Shown here piece after piece: positions 7,846 to 16,884 of a DNA stretch of 56,373 bases (the first letter of the stretch is position 1; each line of letters begins with the position of its first letter). The position numbers were made by a program, and so were the translations under genes. The notes beneath the pieces are model-generated. The model had not been told where the DNA came from, searched no databases, and worked only from the letters and a program-made list of their open reading frames with translations. Origin of the DNA: an uncultured Lachnospiraceae bacterium (GTDB taxonomy: Bacteria > Bacillota > Clostridia > Lachnospirales > Lachnospiraceae); NCBI GenBank assembly GCA_947174495.1, contig CAMWJC010000012.1, forward strand, positions 1-56,373, in the 5' to 3' direction.

Positions 7846-9441
7846 ATGGCAGACAGATTGAAGGAACTATTAAACAAGATTCTCGAATGGTGGAATAAAT
7901 TTTCCGCGAAACAGAAAACGTTTATTATATCAGCGGGGGCAGGAATTATACTTGCTCTTGCTGTTTTGGTTACAATCTTTACGCGCCCCCGGTACGTACT
8001 GCTTTTAAACTGCGATTCGCAAAAGCAGGCGGCGGAGGTCACGGAGTTACTTGACGGCGAAAATCTAACTTACACCATATCAGATGACGCCTATCAGATC
8101 AGGATTAAGAAGGAGCAGCAGGCGCAGGCAAGCATGCTTCTTGCCCAAAATGATATTCAGTCTTCTCCGTATACGATTGACAATGTTACGGAAGGCGGAT
8201 TTTCCACAACGGAAGCTGATAAACAGAGACGATACGAGGTTTATTTGCAGGAACGGATGGCAAATGACATACTGACAGTGTTTGAACAGGTCAAACATGC
8301 TGTTGTGGAGTATCACATACCAGAGCAGAATGGAACCTTGATTGCATCAAGGGAAGACTCATTTATCACGATAGTTTTGACACTGAAGGAGGAAATGTCG
8401 TCGGAGACTGCGGCAGGAATTGCTAAGCTGGCTTCTGTGGCAATGGGAAATAAAACTACTGAAAATGTAGTGATCATGGACAGCTTGGGAAATACGCTTT
8501 ATTGTGGAGATGACGACTATAGTGCAAGCGGAACGGCAAGTAGCCAGCTCAGTGTAAAATCTCAGTGGGAATCGAAGGTTAAAAGTGAGGTCAGACAGGT
8601 ACTTCTTGGGACGAATGAATTTGACAGAGTGGAAGTAGCGGCAAATCTGGTAGTCGATTTTTCTTCTTCCAAAGTGAGAGAACATGAGTATTATGTGGAA
8701 GGTGACAATACCCAGGGGTATTTGTCTTCTAGCAGAACTTATAGTTCGTCAGCGGAAAACGGAAACGGTGAGGTTCCCGGAACCGACGCGAATGGTGAGC
8801 CAGAGTACGTATACCAAGATTACGGTAACAGCAGCTCCGAGCAAGAAGAGGAAGAGTTAAAGTATCTTCCAAATGAGAGAATTACAGACAAGGATGTAGC
8901 TCCCGGAGTAGTTGATTATTCACAGTCCAGTATCTCGTTGGCAGCAACGACCTTGAATTTGGTCAGAGAGGAAGATGTCCGTGCTCAGGGACTTTTAGAT
9001 GGGGGCGTGACATGGGATGAATATAAGCTTGCCAATGCGGGGCGGACGCAGATAGAGGTATCTGAGGATCTGTATAACGTGGTTTCTAAAGCCACCGGAT
9101 TTCCTGTTGGTAATATTGCCATTGTGGCATATTCGGAAAACGTGTTCTTTGATAGAGAAGGCTTGAATATATCCGGATCTGATATTATGCAGATCATTTT
9201 AATCGTGATTATTTTGGCACTTCTTGCATTTGTAGTTCTTCGCAGTATGCGTTCCGACAGGCAGTCGGATCAACCCGAAGAACTTTCCGTGGAAACGCTG
9301 CTTCAGTCTCAGCCAGAGCTGGAACTTGAAGATATTGGTGTGGAAACCATATCGGAGACCAGAAGGCTGATTGAGAAGTTTGTGGATGAAAATCCGGAAG
9401 CAGTGGCTAATTTGCTGCGCAACTGGCTTAATGAGGAGTAA
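7846..9441 (+). CDS. fliF: Flagellar MS-ring protein FliF
   Basis: FliF assembles the membrane ring that anchors the rod and holds FliG. The 531-residue protein has an N-terminal membrane helix (about 24-46), ring-building YscJ/FliF-type domains (TRPRYVLLLNCD.., later VEYHIPEQNGTLIASRED), an acidic Ser/Gly-rich insertion (about 290-345) and a second membrane helix (about 445-468). The C-terminal cytoplasmic tail is acidic and ends LLRNWLNEE, the usual FliG-binding element. The length is typical. It is followed by a 102-base gap to fliG, one of the larger gaps in the operon, in which no clear promoter was found. Confidence 0.97.
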   Translation: MADRLKELLNKILEWWNKFSAKQKTFIISAGAGIILALAVLVTIFTRPRYVLLLNCDSQKQAAEVTELLDGENLTYTISDDAYQIRIKKEQQAQASMLLAQNDIQSSPYTIDNVTEGGFSTTEADKQRRYEVYLQERMANDILTVFEQVKHAVVEYHIPEQNGTLIASREDSFITIVLTLKEEMSSETAAGIAKLASVAMGNKTTENVVIMDSLGNTLYCGDDDYSASGTASSQLSVKSQWESKVKSEVRQVLLGTNEFDRVEVAANLVVDFSSSKVREHEYYVEGDNTQGYLSSSRTYSSSAENGNGEVPGTDANGEPEYVYQDYGNSSSEQEEEELKYLPNERITDKDVAPGVVDYSQSSISLAATTLNLVREEDVRAQGLLDGGVTWDEYKLANAGRTQIEVSEDLYNVVSKATGFPVGNIAIVAYSENVFFDREGLNISGSDIMQIILIVIILALLAFVVLRSMRSDRQSDQPEELSVETLLQSQPELELEDIGVETISETRRLIEKFVDENPEAVANLLRNWLNEE

Positions 9442-9543
9442 AGTGTGAAATGGTCTCTTATAAATTGAGTATAAATAAAAATAGTTTTGTATAAGGGAAA
9501 GAGAGCATAGAAATACAAATATACGGTTTGGAGGGAATAGGGT

Positions 9544-10560
9544 ATGCCCAGAAATGCCGACGACAGAATAAGCGGACTTCAAAAGGCATCAATTCTTTTG
9601 ATCGCGCTGGGGCCGGAAAAATCGGCTATGATTTTTAAGCATTTGAAGGAAGAAGAAATTGAAGAACTGACATTAGAGATTGCCAATACACGAAGCATCA
9701 CACCTCAGGTTAAAGATGAAGTGATTGATGAGTTTTATCAGGTGTGCCTTGCACAGCAATACATAGCAGAAGGTGGAATTAATTATGCAAAAGAGCTTCT
9801 TGAAAAGGCTCTTGGTGCGGAAAAGGCAATGGATGTAATCGGAAAATTGACGGCATCGCTGCAGGTTAAGCCGTTTGAGTTTGTGAGAAAGACGGAAGCC
9901 TCTCAGTTGCTTAACTTTATCCAGGATGAGCATCCGCAGACTATAGCGCTGATTTTATCCTATTTGCCACTTGCACAGTCAGCCTCGATTGTTGCTTCTC
10001 TGCCACCGGAACGGCAGGCGGATGTGGCAAAGCGTATTGCACTTATGGACCGGACCAGTCCGGATGTAGTGAAAGAGGTGGAAAAGGTTTTGGAATCCAA
10101 GCTGGCGTCTCTGGTGAACCAGGATTACACCATTATTGGTGGTGTGGATGCAGTTGTAGACATTTTGAATACGGTAGACCGCAGTACAGAAAAGCATATT
10201 ATGGAAACATTGGAAATAGAAGAACCCGAGCTTGCAGACGAGATCAGAAAGAAAATGTTCGTATTCGAGGATATTTTGCTGCTTGATGACCGTGCAATTC
10301 AGCGAGTACTCCGTGATGTGGATAATAATGACCTTGCAATGGCGCTTAAGAGTGCCAATGAACAGGTACAGAATGCAATCTTTAATAACATGTCCAAGCG
10401 TCTGGCGGTTATGATCAAAGAGGATATGGAATTTATGGGCCCGGTACGTATGAAGGATGTGGAAGAGGCACAGCAGAAGATTGTAAATATTATCAGAAAA
10501 CTGGAGGATTCAGGTGAGATTGTCATTTCCAGAGGTGGAGGTGACGAGATCGTTGTTTAA
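9544..10560 (+). CDS. fliG: Flagellar motor switch protein FliG
   Basis: FliG is the torque-bearing C-ring subunit that contacts FliF and the MotA stator. The 338-residue length is standard. It starts DRISGLQKASILLIALGPEKSA, with a middle domain containing EHPQTIALILSYL. The C-terminal domain includes FVFEDILLLDDRAIQRVLRD with the charged residues expected at the rotor-stator interface. The Shine-Dalgarno ggaggg precedes ATG 9544. Its 3' end overlaps the fliH start by 8 bases. Confidence 0.97.
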   Translation: MPRNADDRISGLQKASILLIALGPEKSAMIFKHLKEEEIEELTLEIANTRSITPQVKDEVIDEFYQVCLAQQYIAEGGINYAKELLEKALGAEKAMDVIGKLTASLQVKPFEFVRKTEASQLLNFIQDEHPQTIALILSYLPLAQSASIVASLPPERQADVAKRIALMDRTSPDVVKEVEKVLESKLASLVNQDYTIIGGVDAVVDILNTVDRSTEKHIMETLEIEEPELADEIRKKMFVFEDILLLDDRAIQRVLRDVDNNDLAMALKSANEQVQNAIFNNMSKRLAVMIKEDMEFMGPVRMKDVEEAQQKIVNIIRKLEDSGEIVISRGGGDEIVV

Positions 10561-11413
10561 TAATCTATATAAGGCGGACTGGGTGGTAGTAAATGATGAT
10601 GCCAGAATTATAGACTCCAACAAACTGATGGAGCAAAAACTTCAGAAGGCGGCAAAGTCAGGGAATTACCACGTACAGGAATCGGATGACGAAGAAAATG
10701 AGGGCTTTTATGAGGGAATTTCGGCGGACGCAGTAGATACATTGCTTGATCCGGAGGGTGAGGGCGCAATATTGAAAAGCGCTTCCGCAGAAGAACTTGA
10801 AAGAATAAAGCAGGAATTGGAAGAAGCAAAAGCGGAGCTTTCCAGAGTGCAGGATGAGGCACAGCATCTCCTGGATAAGGCGCAGTCAGAAATTGAAGTT
10901 ATGAAAAGCCGCACTCAGAAGGAAGCAGAAGAGAAGGGATATCAGGAGGGTTACAGACAGGGGATGAATGAGGTTCAGGCACTACGGGAAGAGTGTCTGG
11001 CAAGAGAACAACAGCTTGAAGCTGAATATACCCGGAGAGTTCAGGAACTGGAACCGGAATTCGTGGAGAATCTTACTAGAATATATGAGCATATATTTAA
11101 AGTGGATCTGAGTGAATACCATCAGTTGGTGGTTACACTTCTTACGGATGCTATGCAGAAAGCAGATGCATCAGGCAATATCATTGTACACGTGGCAAAA
11201 GAAGATTATGGAACAGTGAGCGAGGCTAAGGAAGAAATTCTTGAAAAGACAGGAACGATGGCAGAACGGCTGGATATTATTCCAGATATGACGCTGGCGC
11301 CTTCTCAGTGTATGATAGAAACAGAAGGTGGAATCTATGATTGCTCGCTAGGTACGGAGCTTAGTGAGCTCACCAGGAAATTGGTACTGCTTTCTTATAA
11401 AGGTGGAGAATAA
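10553..11413 (+). CDS. fliH: Flagellar assembly protein FliH (export ATPase regulator)
   Basis: FliH binds and restrains the FliI ATPase and tethers it to the export gate and C-ring. From TTG 10553 the product is 286 residues. It has an N-terminal segment ending IIDSNKLMEQ, a long charged coiled coil (about 75-160) and a FliH/V-ATPase-E-like C-terminal domain. The near-perfect Shine-Dalgarno GGAGGTGA (10538-10545), seven bases before TTG and inside fliG, decides this start and implies translational coupling (8-base overlap). GTG 10541 in the same frame is less well placed. Conservation of FliH is low, so the call also rests on the position between fliG and fliI. Confidence 0.9.
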   Translation: MFNNLYKADWVVVNDDARIIDSNKLMEQKLQKAAKSGNYHVQESDDEENEGFYEGISADAVDTLLDPEGEGAILKSASAEELERIKQELEEAKAELSRVQDEAQHLLDKAQSEIEVMKSRTQKEAEEKGYQEGYRQGMNEVQALREECLAREQQLEAEYTRRVQELEPEFVENLTRIYEHIFKVDLSEYHQLVVTLLTDAMQKADASGNIIVHVAKEDYGTVSEAKEEILEKTGTMAERLDIIPDMTLAPSQCMIETEGGIYDCSLGTELSELTRKLVLLSYKGGE

Positions 11414-11414
11414 G

Positions 11415-12752
11415 TTGCTGGGGTCGAAAATTAACTTTTTAAAATATGATAGCGTAATGGAAGAAACTTTCTTTAAATTGAAGGGGAAGGTTATCAATGT
11501 AATTGGACTTACCATTGAGTCAGCAGGCCCTGGTGCAAAGCTGGGAGATATTTGCATGATTTATCCAGGAGCCGGGGAGGGCAGTCTTCCTCCTACTCCG
11601 GCAGAGGTGGTGGGATTTAAGGAGGGAAAGACTCTTCTGATGCCCTATCAGGCCGTGGAGGGAATTGGACCAGGAAGCAGCGTAGAAAATACAGGAGCAC
11701 CGCTTGCCGTGCGTGTGGATGACAGTCTCCTTGGACATACTCTCGATGGTTTTGGAAGACCGACAGAGGATAATTTTATTCCCGGCGGTAAAATGTATTC
11801 GGTTGAAGCAAGCCCACCGGACCCCATGAGTCGTAAAATCATAAGCGATGTTTTGACTCTTGGCGTAAAGGCGGTAGATGGCCTGATCACTATTGGAAAA
11901 GGCCAGAGAATTGGTATATTTGCCGGGTCAGGCGTGGGAAAGTCCACATTGATGGGTATGTTTGCGCGAAATACGAAGGCAGACATTAATGTGATTGCAC
12001 TGATTGGAGAGCGCGGAAGAGAAGTAAGAGAGTTTATAGAAAGAGATTTAGGTCCGGAGGGAATGAAAAGGTCTGTGGTGGTGATTGCTACTTCGGATAA
12101 ACCGGCACTGGAGCGTAAAAAGGCAGCGCAGACAGCTACAGCTATTGCAGAGTATTTTCGTGATCAGGGCAAGGATGTACTTCTTATGATGGACAATTTG
12201 ACTCGTTTTTCCATGGCACAGCGAGAAATTGGGCTTGCCAGTGGGGAACCGCCGGTATCCAGAGGTTATCCGCCCAGCGTGTACTCAGAGATGCCGAAGC
12301 TTCTGGAACGTGCAGGCTGTTCGGACAGAGGGTCCATTACAGGTTTGTATGCGGTTCTTGTAGATGGAGATGATTTTAACGAACCGATTACGGATACCGC
12401 AAGAAGTATTTTGGATGGTCATATCATGCTGAATCGGAAGCTTGCACACAAAAACCATTATCCGGCAGTTGACGTATTACAGAGTATTTCCAGATGTATG
12501 GGGCAGGTTGCCAGCAGAGAGCACAAGCTTTATGCTGGAAAACTCAAAAATGTACTTGCTACCTATAATGAAGCGGAGGATCTGATCAATATAGGCGCTT
12601 ACAAGAGCGGAAGCAATCCGGGAATTGATTATGCAATACAAAAGATCCAGGAAGTCAATGAGTTCCTGATGCAAGATGTTAATGATAAGTTTACTTTCGA
12701 GGAAACACTGGAACTTTTGAAAGGTATTTTTGAAGGGGCTCCCGGAAACTGA
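11415..12752 (+). CDS. fliI: Flagellum-specific export ATPase FliI
   Basis: FliI is the hexameric ATPase of the flagellar type III exporter, related to the F1 beta subunit. The 445-residue product has the Walker A motif AGSGVGKST (near residue 170), the GERGREV segment, Walker B LLMMDNLTRF and the family motif RGYPPSVYSEMPKLLERAG. TTG 11415 with ggtggag six bases upstream is the most likely start. Upstream in-frame codons (to 11364) overlap fliH and lack family similarity. The start follows the fliH stop by one base, consistent with coupled expression. Confidence 0.96.
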   Translation: MLGSKINFLKYDSVMEETFFKLKGKVINVIGLTIESAGPGAKLGDICMIYPGAGEGSLPPTPAEVVGFKEGKTLLMPYQAVEGIGPGSSVENTGAPLAVRVDDSLLGHTLDGFGRPTEDNFIPGGKMYSVEASPPDPMSRKIISDVLTLGVKAVDGLITIGKGQRIGIFAGSGVGKSTLMGMFARNTKADINVIALIGERGREVREFIERDLGPEGMKRSVVVIATSDKPALERKKAAQTATAIAEYFRDQGKDVLLMMDNLTRFSMAQREIGLASGEPPVSRGYPPSVYSEMPKLLERAGCSDRGSITGLYAVLVDGDDFNEPITDTARSILDGHIMLNRKLAHKNHYPAVDVLQSISRCMGQVASREHKLYAGKLKNVLATYNEAEDLINIGAYKSGSNPGIDYAIQKIQEVNEFLMQDVNDKFTFEETLELLKGIFEGAPGN

Positions 12753-12773
12753 CAGGCTGGAATGGAGCGATAA

Positions 12774-13217
12774 ATGGCAAAATTTATTTATCGAATGCAG
12801 AGTATACTTGAAATCAAACTCAAGATGGAAGATCAGGCAAGAACAGAATTTGCTACTGCCAAGATGCATCTTGATGAGGAGGAAGAGAAACTTCAGTATT
12901 TAAAAGACAGAAAGACTGGTTATGAGCAGCTGGGAAGAGAGCTTCGAAAGGATGGTCTGAAGGTTTTCGAAATTATTGAAAATAAAGAAGCAATTGACCG
13001 AATGGAGGAATTCATTCTACTTCAAATGGAGAATGTGAGAAGGGCAGAGCGACAGCTTGATGAGGCACGGTTACGGCTTCAGGAAGCTATGCAAGAAAGT
13101 AAAACCCATGAGAAACTGCGTGAAAAGGCATTTGACGAGTTTATTCACGAAGAAAATGCCAGAGAAGCAAAGGAAGTGGATGAACTTACCAGCTATACGC
13201 ACAGCAGGAGATCATAG
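12774..13217 (+). CDS. fliJ: Flagellar export chaperone/stalk protein FliJ
   Basis: FliJ is the small coiled-coil stalk that links the FliI hexamer to FlhA. The 147-residue protein starts MAKFIYRMQSILEIKLKMED, as FliJ proteins do, and is a continuous charged helix with heptad character. There is no membrane segment. The identification rests on length, coiled-coil nature, the N-terminal pattern and the invariant position after fliI. Confidence 0.9.
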   Translation: MAKFIYRMQSILEIKLKMEDQARTEFATAKMHLDEEEEKLQYLKDRKTGYEQLGRELRKDGLKVFEIIENKEAIDRMEEFILLQMENVRRAERQLDEARLRLQEAMQESKTHEKLREKAFDEFIHEENAREAKEVDELTSYTHSRRS

Positions 13218-13268
13218 CATAAAGTATACGTGCACACGGTACGTATAAGAAAGAGTGGAACTGAAACG

Positions 13269-14150
13269 ATGCCAATAGATGAAGGACTTACGCCTGAAGA
13301 TGCAAAACTAGAAAAACAGCGTCTTAAGGAAGAAAAGAAAAAATTAAAAGAAGAGCAGAAGGCACAGCGCAAGGAAGCTAAGGCGAGAGCAAAGGAAATT
13401 GCACAAAGACAAGCAGATATTTCTGATGAAGAAGAAGCAAATACCGGTTCAGTGTTTTTGGTTACGTTTGTGATCGTGCTGATTTGGATTGCGATTCTAT
13501 GTCTGGTAGTGAAGCTTGATTTTGGTGGTTTTGGAAGCAATGTTCTGACTCCGATTCTAAAAGATGTGCCGGTTCTGAATCTGATCCTTCCGGGTAATAC
13601 GGATGTTGCAGTGGATGAGGAAGAGAGTGAAGCCTATGGAGGCTATAACAATCTGCGTGAAGCGGTGGATTATATTAAGGAACTGGAACTTGAACTTGAA
13701 AGGGCAAAGTCTGCAGAGACAGACAGTTCCGATGAGGTAGCGCAGCTTCGGGCAGAGGTGGAACGTCTGAAGACCTTTGAAGACAGTCAGGTGGAATTCC
13801 AGAGGATTAAGACAGAATTTTATGAGGAAGTTGTCTATGCGGATAAAGGACCGGGAATCGAGGAATATCGGAAATATTATGAGGGAGTCGATCCGGCCAC
13901 TGCAGAGTATTTGTATAAACAGGTAGTCCAGGAGATCGAGGAAAGTGATGAGATCAAGGATTATGCCAAGGCATATTCGGAAATGAAGCCCAAGGCGGCT
14001 GCAGCGATTTTTGAGGATATGACGGATAATCTGGAACTGGCAGCAAGAATACTGGGTGTAATGGAAGCAGATGACAGAGGAAAGATTTTGGGAGTTATGG
14101 ATTCTGAAATAGCAGCAAGAATTACCAAAATTATGGACCCTGAGTCTTAA
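13269..14150 (+). CDS. MotE/FlbB-like membrane coiled-coil protein with MgtE-N-like C-terminus
   Basis: The predicted 293-residue protein has a highly charged Lys/Glu cytoplasmic N-terminus (1-55), one membrane helix (about 61-82), an extracytoplasmic coiled coil (about 135-175) and a C-terminal helical domain (about 215-293). That last domain carries MKPKAAAAIFEDMTD and repeats of the kind ARILGVMEADDRGKILGVMD, typical of MgtE-N domains. This architecture matches the MotE/FlbB/YlxF proteins found between fliJ and fliK, thought to steady or position stator or basal-body components in the periplasm or wall. The ATG at 13269 is preferred; a GTG at 13230 is in frame but lacks a Shine-Dalgarno. 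The function is inferred from architecture and position. Confidence 0.8.
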   Translation: MPIDEGLTPEDAKLEKQRLKEEKKKLKEEQKAQRKEAKARAKEIAQRQADISDEEEANTGSVFLVTFVIVLIWIAILCLVVKLDFGGFGSNVLTPILKDVPVLNLILPGNTDVAVDEEESEAYGGYNNLREAVDYIKELELELERAKSAETDSSDEVAQLRAEVERLKTFEDSQVEFQRIKTEFYEEVVYADKGPGIEEYRKYYEGVDPATAEYLYKQVVQEIEESDEIKDYAKAYSEMKPKAAAAIFEDMTDNLELAARILGVMEADDRGKILGVMDSEIAARITKIMDPES

Positions 14151-14174
14151 GAAATCTGTACCTTAAACCGATAT
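14148..14174 (+). promoter_or_regulatory. Possible sigma28-type promoter before fliK
   Basis: TAAG (14148-14151), a 15-base spacer and ACCGATAT (14167-14174) resemble the flagellar sigma consensus TAAA-N15-GCCGATAA/T, with one mismatch in the -35 and one in the -10. It lies in the 80-base gap upstream of fliK and could boost the hook genes fliK-flgD-flgE. Confidence 0.35.
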
Positions 14175-14230
14175 AGATTTTGTACCTTGAAAAAGAGCTT
14201 ATACAGCTTATAAAGAATGGAGGAATGTGA

Positions 14231-15646
14231 ATGACGAGCACACCTGTAAAGAGCGTGGATGCCCTGATGAATTTTGTGGGCACAAAGAACCTCACACAAG
14301 CGGGTGGTACGAACCAGACAGGTAGTTTTGGCGATCTGATGTCAAAGACTACAAGCGGCGGAAAAGATTTATCCTCTCAGAGACAGGGAGAAACATCTAA
14401 GGTAAGTCCGAAAGATACAGCAGCCCGGGATATGCAGCAAAGTCGCACCGATGTTGTGAAACCGGCAGAAAATGTGGAAAAGCCGGCTAGCACTGTGGAA
14501 ACGACGAATGCGGATACACAGTCAGAGCAGATGGAAGCTGTTTCCGAAGCAGGAGAGGAGATCGTAAAGGATATCGCTGAGGAGCTTGGAGTTTCCGAGG
14601 AGGATGTGATCAGAGCAATGGAAGAGCTTGGTCTTTCCTTTTATCAACTTTTTGATCCCGCTAATTTGACACAGCTTGTTCTGAATATTTCGGGAGAACA
14701 GGATACAGCAGCACTCCTTACTGACGAAGGGCTTTTTGCAAAACTGCAGGATGTTTTGAAAGCTGCAGGCGATATTTCTGACAATCTGGCAGAAAAGCTG
14801 GATATTCAGCCGGAAGAGATGCAGAAGGTACTTGAACAGCTTCAGGCAGAACAGGACAATATGGCAGCAGCCCCGCAGGAGGTTATGGAAGAGAAAGCAG
14901 AAGAAGATACACCTAAGATTACCATAGAAGTAAAGGTGAATGGTGAGACAGTAAAGCTTTCTGCTGACGAAAACGGAAATGTTGACAAGACCATCGGAAC
15001 CGTATCACAAAAAGCAGATGAAACAACCGCAAAGCCTGAGAACCAGAAACAGGGAAGCGGAGAGATGAAAGGCAAGTCTGAAGGGAATGAGCACGGTAAT
15101 GCTTTATTTGACACAGCGCTTCAGGACAGAGTGGAGGTTCAGGAGGCAGATGTACCCCAGCAGACACAAGGCTTTTTCAGTGAACAGACACAGGATATCA
15201 TGAATCAGATCATGGATTACATGAAGATTCAGTTAAAACCTGATATGAATCAGCTTGAAATGCAGCTTCATCCTGCAAGTCTTGGAAATGTACAGATTCA
15301 GATTACTTCAAGAGGCGGAGAAGTGACAGCACAGTTCCATGTACAAAATGAAACTGTTAAGGCAGCTATTGAGAGCCAGATCGTGGAATTAAAAGAAAGC
15401 TTAAAAGATCAGGGCGTGAAGGTAGAAGCCGTTCAGGTTATGGTGGAAAGCCATGGGTTTGAAAGTAATCTCTGGCAGGGACAGAGCGGAGAACAAAATG
15501 CCACATCCCAGAATGGAAAGAGAACGCCAAGAAGAATCAATTTGAATGAGCTTGACGATCTTTTTGAAGAAGAAGCCAGTGAAGAAGAAATTTTAAATGC
15601 CCGGGTAATGGAAATGAACGGGACCACAGTAGATTATACGGCATAA
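14231..15646 (+). CDS. fliK: Flagellar hook-length control protein FliK
   Basis: FliK measures hook length and switches the export gate from hook to filament substrates through FlhB. The 471-residue protein has a Ser/Thr/Glu-rich, low-complexity N-terminal ruler region and a conserved C-terminal Flg_hook domain (about 323-405). That domain carries QLEMQLHPASLGNVQIQI and VTAQFHVQNETVKAAIESQI, with the LxPxxLGxVxV-type core that contacts FlhB. The tail after residue 410 is acidic. The Shine-Dalgarno ggaggaatg precedes ATG 14231. Confidence 0.93.
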   Translation: MTSTPVKSVDALMNFVGTKNLTQAGGTNQTGSFGDLMSKTTSGGKDLSSQRQGETSKVSPKDTAARDMQQSRTDVVKPAENVEKPASTVETTNADTQSEQMEAVSEAGEEIVKDIAEELGVSEEDVIRAMEELGLSFYQLFDPANLTQLVLNISGEQDTAALLTDEGLFAKLQDVLKAAGDISDNLAEKLDIQPEEMQKVLEQLQAEQDNMAAAPQEVMEEKAEEDTPKITIEVKVNGETVKLSADENGNVDKTIGTVSQKADETTAKPENQKQGSGEMKGKSEGNEHGNALFDTALQDRVEVQEADVPQQTQGFFSEQTQDIMNQIMDYMKIQLKPDMNQLEMQLHPASLGNVQIQITSRGGEVTAQFHVQNETVKAAIESQIVELKESLKDQGVKVEAVQVMVESHGFESNLWQGQSGEQNATSQNGKRTPRRINLNELDDLFEEEASEEEILNARVMEMNGTTVDYTA

Positions 15647-15697
15647 AATGTGCTAAAGCATAGGGCAGTATAATGCACAGCACGGAAGGGAGATTAA

Positions 15698-16423
15698 ATG
15701 TCAGTTGGTGTAGTAGTAAAAGACGGACAAATCGTTGAGACAGCAGCAGAAAGTTCCGTAAAGAAGGCAGCTCCTAGCAATGGAATGGATAAGGATGCTT
15801 TCCTGCAGCTTTTAGTAGCTCAGATGAAGTATCAGGACCCCTTGGAGCCTACTTCCAATACAGAGTATATTTCACAGTATGCAACCTTTTCACAGGTGGA
15901 GCAGATACAGAATATGGCAGCAACCATGGAGCTTACCAGAGCATCTTCTATGGTAGGAAAACTGGTTGAAGTGAGGACCACAGACTCTAACGGAGATACC
16001 AAAACAGTACAGGGTAAAGTGGAATATGTATCCTATGAAAACAATAAGGCATATGTTTCCATTAACGGACAGCTTTATTCGGCGGATGACGTGTCGTCAG
16101 TTGTTGACGAATCTTATCAGACAGCGCTTGACCTTGCAGTTTCCTTTACAAGAGCAGTGAATCAGCTTCCCGTACTTGAGTATCTGACCACAGATGACAA
16201 AGAAGCAGTTGAAACCTTACAGAAGGGCTTTAACAGTATGAATGCATATCAGCAGTCATTTATTTCAGAGGAAACGATTAAGAAGCTTCAGAAGTATGTG
16301 GAACAGATGGCGAAGCTTGTGGAAGCCGAAGAAAAGAAGAATGGTGAAACAGAAAAAGAAGATGGGGAAAACACCGAGACCACGGAAGGGACAGAAGGTG
16401 TAGAAAATGAAGGTACAGAATAA
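15698..16423 (+). CDS. flgD: Flagellar hook scaffolding/capping protein FlgD with extra C-terminal helical module
   Basis: FlgD caps the growing hook. The conserved FlgD core is clear: MDKDAFLQLLVAQMKYQDPL (30-49), then NTEYISQYATFSQVEQIQNM and a tudor-like segment (GKLVEVRTTD..GKVEYVSYENNKAYVSINGQ, about 87-124). Unusually, the protein continues with a ~65-residue helical module (about 146-210: AVNQLPVLEYLTTDDKEAVE.., LQKYVEQMAKL) and an acidic Glu/Thr tail (211-241). The module resembles the short helical linker repeats of Gram-positive surface proteins rather than the usual FlgD C-terminus. The stop overlaps the next gene by 17 bases. Confidence 0.93.
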   Translation: MSVGVVVKDGQIVETAAESSVKKAAPSNGMDKDAFLQLLVAQMKYQDPLEPTSNTEYISQYATFSQVEQIQNMAATMELTRASSMVGKLVEVRTTDSNGDTKTVQGKVEYVSYENNKAYVSINGQLYSADDVSSVVDESYQTALDLAVSFTRAVNQLPVLEYLTTDDKEAVETLQKGFNSMNAYQQSFISEETIKKLQKYVEQMAKLVEAEEKKNGETEKEDGENTETTEGTEGVENEGTE

Positions 16424-16805
16424 TTCATTTCTTTCAATTGAACAGCTCCAGGATCAGTATTTAAATGCCGGAAGGAATCCGGTTCCTGTGAAAACCTCCG
16501 GAGGAAAAAGTTTTCAAGAAATCTTAGAAAACAGCCGGACAAAAGGAGCAGGAGAGGTGCGGTTTTCCAAGCATGCGGCAGGAAGACTGGCAGATCGGAA
16601 CATTGAACTGACTGAAAGCCAGATGGATAGGCTTAAGGAAGGCGCACAACGTGCAGGAGCAAAGGGAATCAAAGAATCGCTGGTCATTGTGGATCAACTG
16701 GCTTTTATTGTGAATATTCCAAACAATACAGTGGTAACAGCCATGAATAGACAGGACGCAGCAGAAAACGTATTTACTAACATTGACGGAGCCGTAATTA
16801 TATAG
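16407..16805 (+). CDS. Flagellar hook-region operon protein (TIGR02530 family)
   Basis: The 132-residue soluble protein is of the conserved family found between flgD and flgE in Firmicute and spirochete operons. It shows FSKHAAGRLADRNIELTESQ (about 51-70) and the C-terminal segment AFIVNIPNNTVVTAMNR, both characteristic of that family. The start overlaps flgD by 17 bases, indicating coupling. The biochemical role is not established; position suggests a hook assembly or export function. There is no signal peptide or membrane segment. Confidence 0.85.
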   Translation: MKVQNNSFLSIEQLQDQYLNAGRNPVPVKTSGGKSFQEILENSRTKGAGEVRFSKHAAGRLADRNIELTESQMDRLKEGAQRAGAKGIKESLVIVDQLAFIVNIPNNTVVTAMNRQDAAENVFTNIDGAVII

Positions 16806-16884
16806 CCGGACCTTTAGGAGGCTTAACGTTCCCGAATGACAGACGGAACAGATACGGCACAGAATTTAAGGAGGTCATTTCACT

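Noticed and set aside
9465..9495. Possible promoter between fliF and fliG (TTGAGT with TATAAG)
   Set aside because: The spacer is 19 bases and the -10 is weak; it is not convincing in an AT-rich gap.
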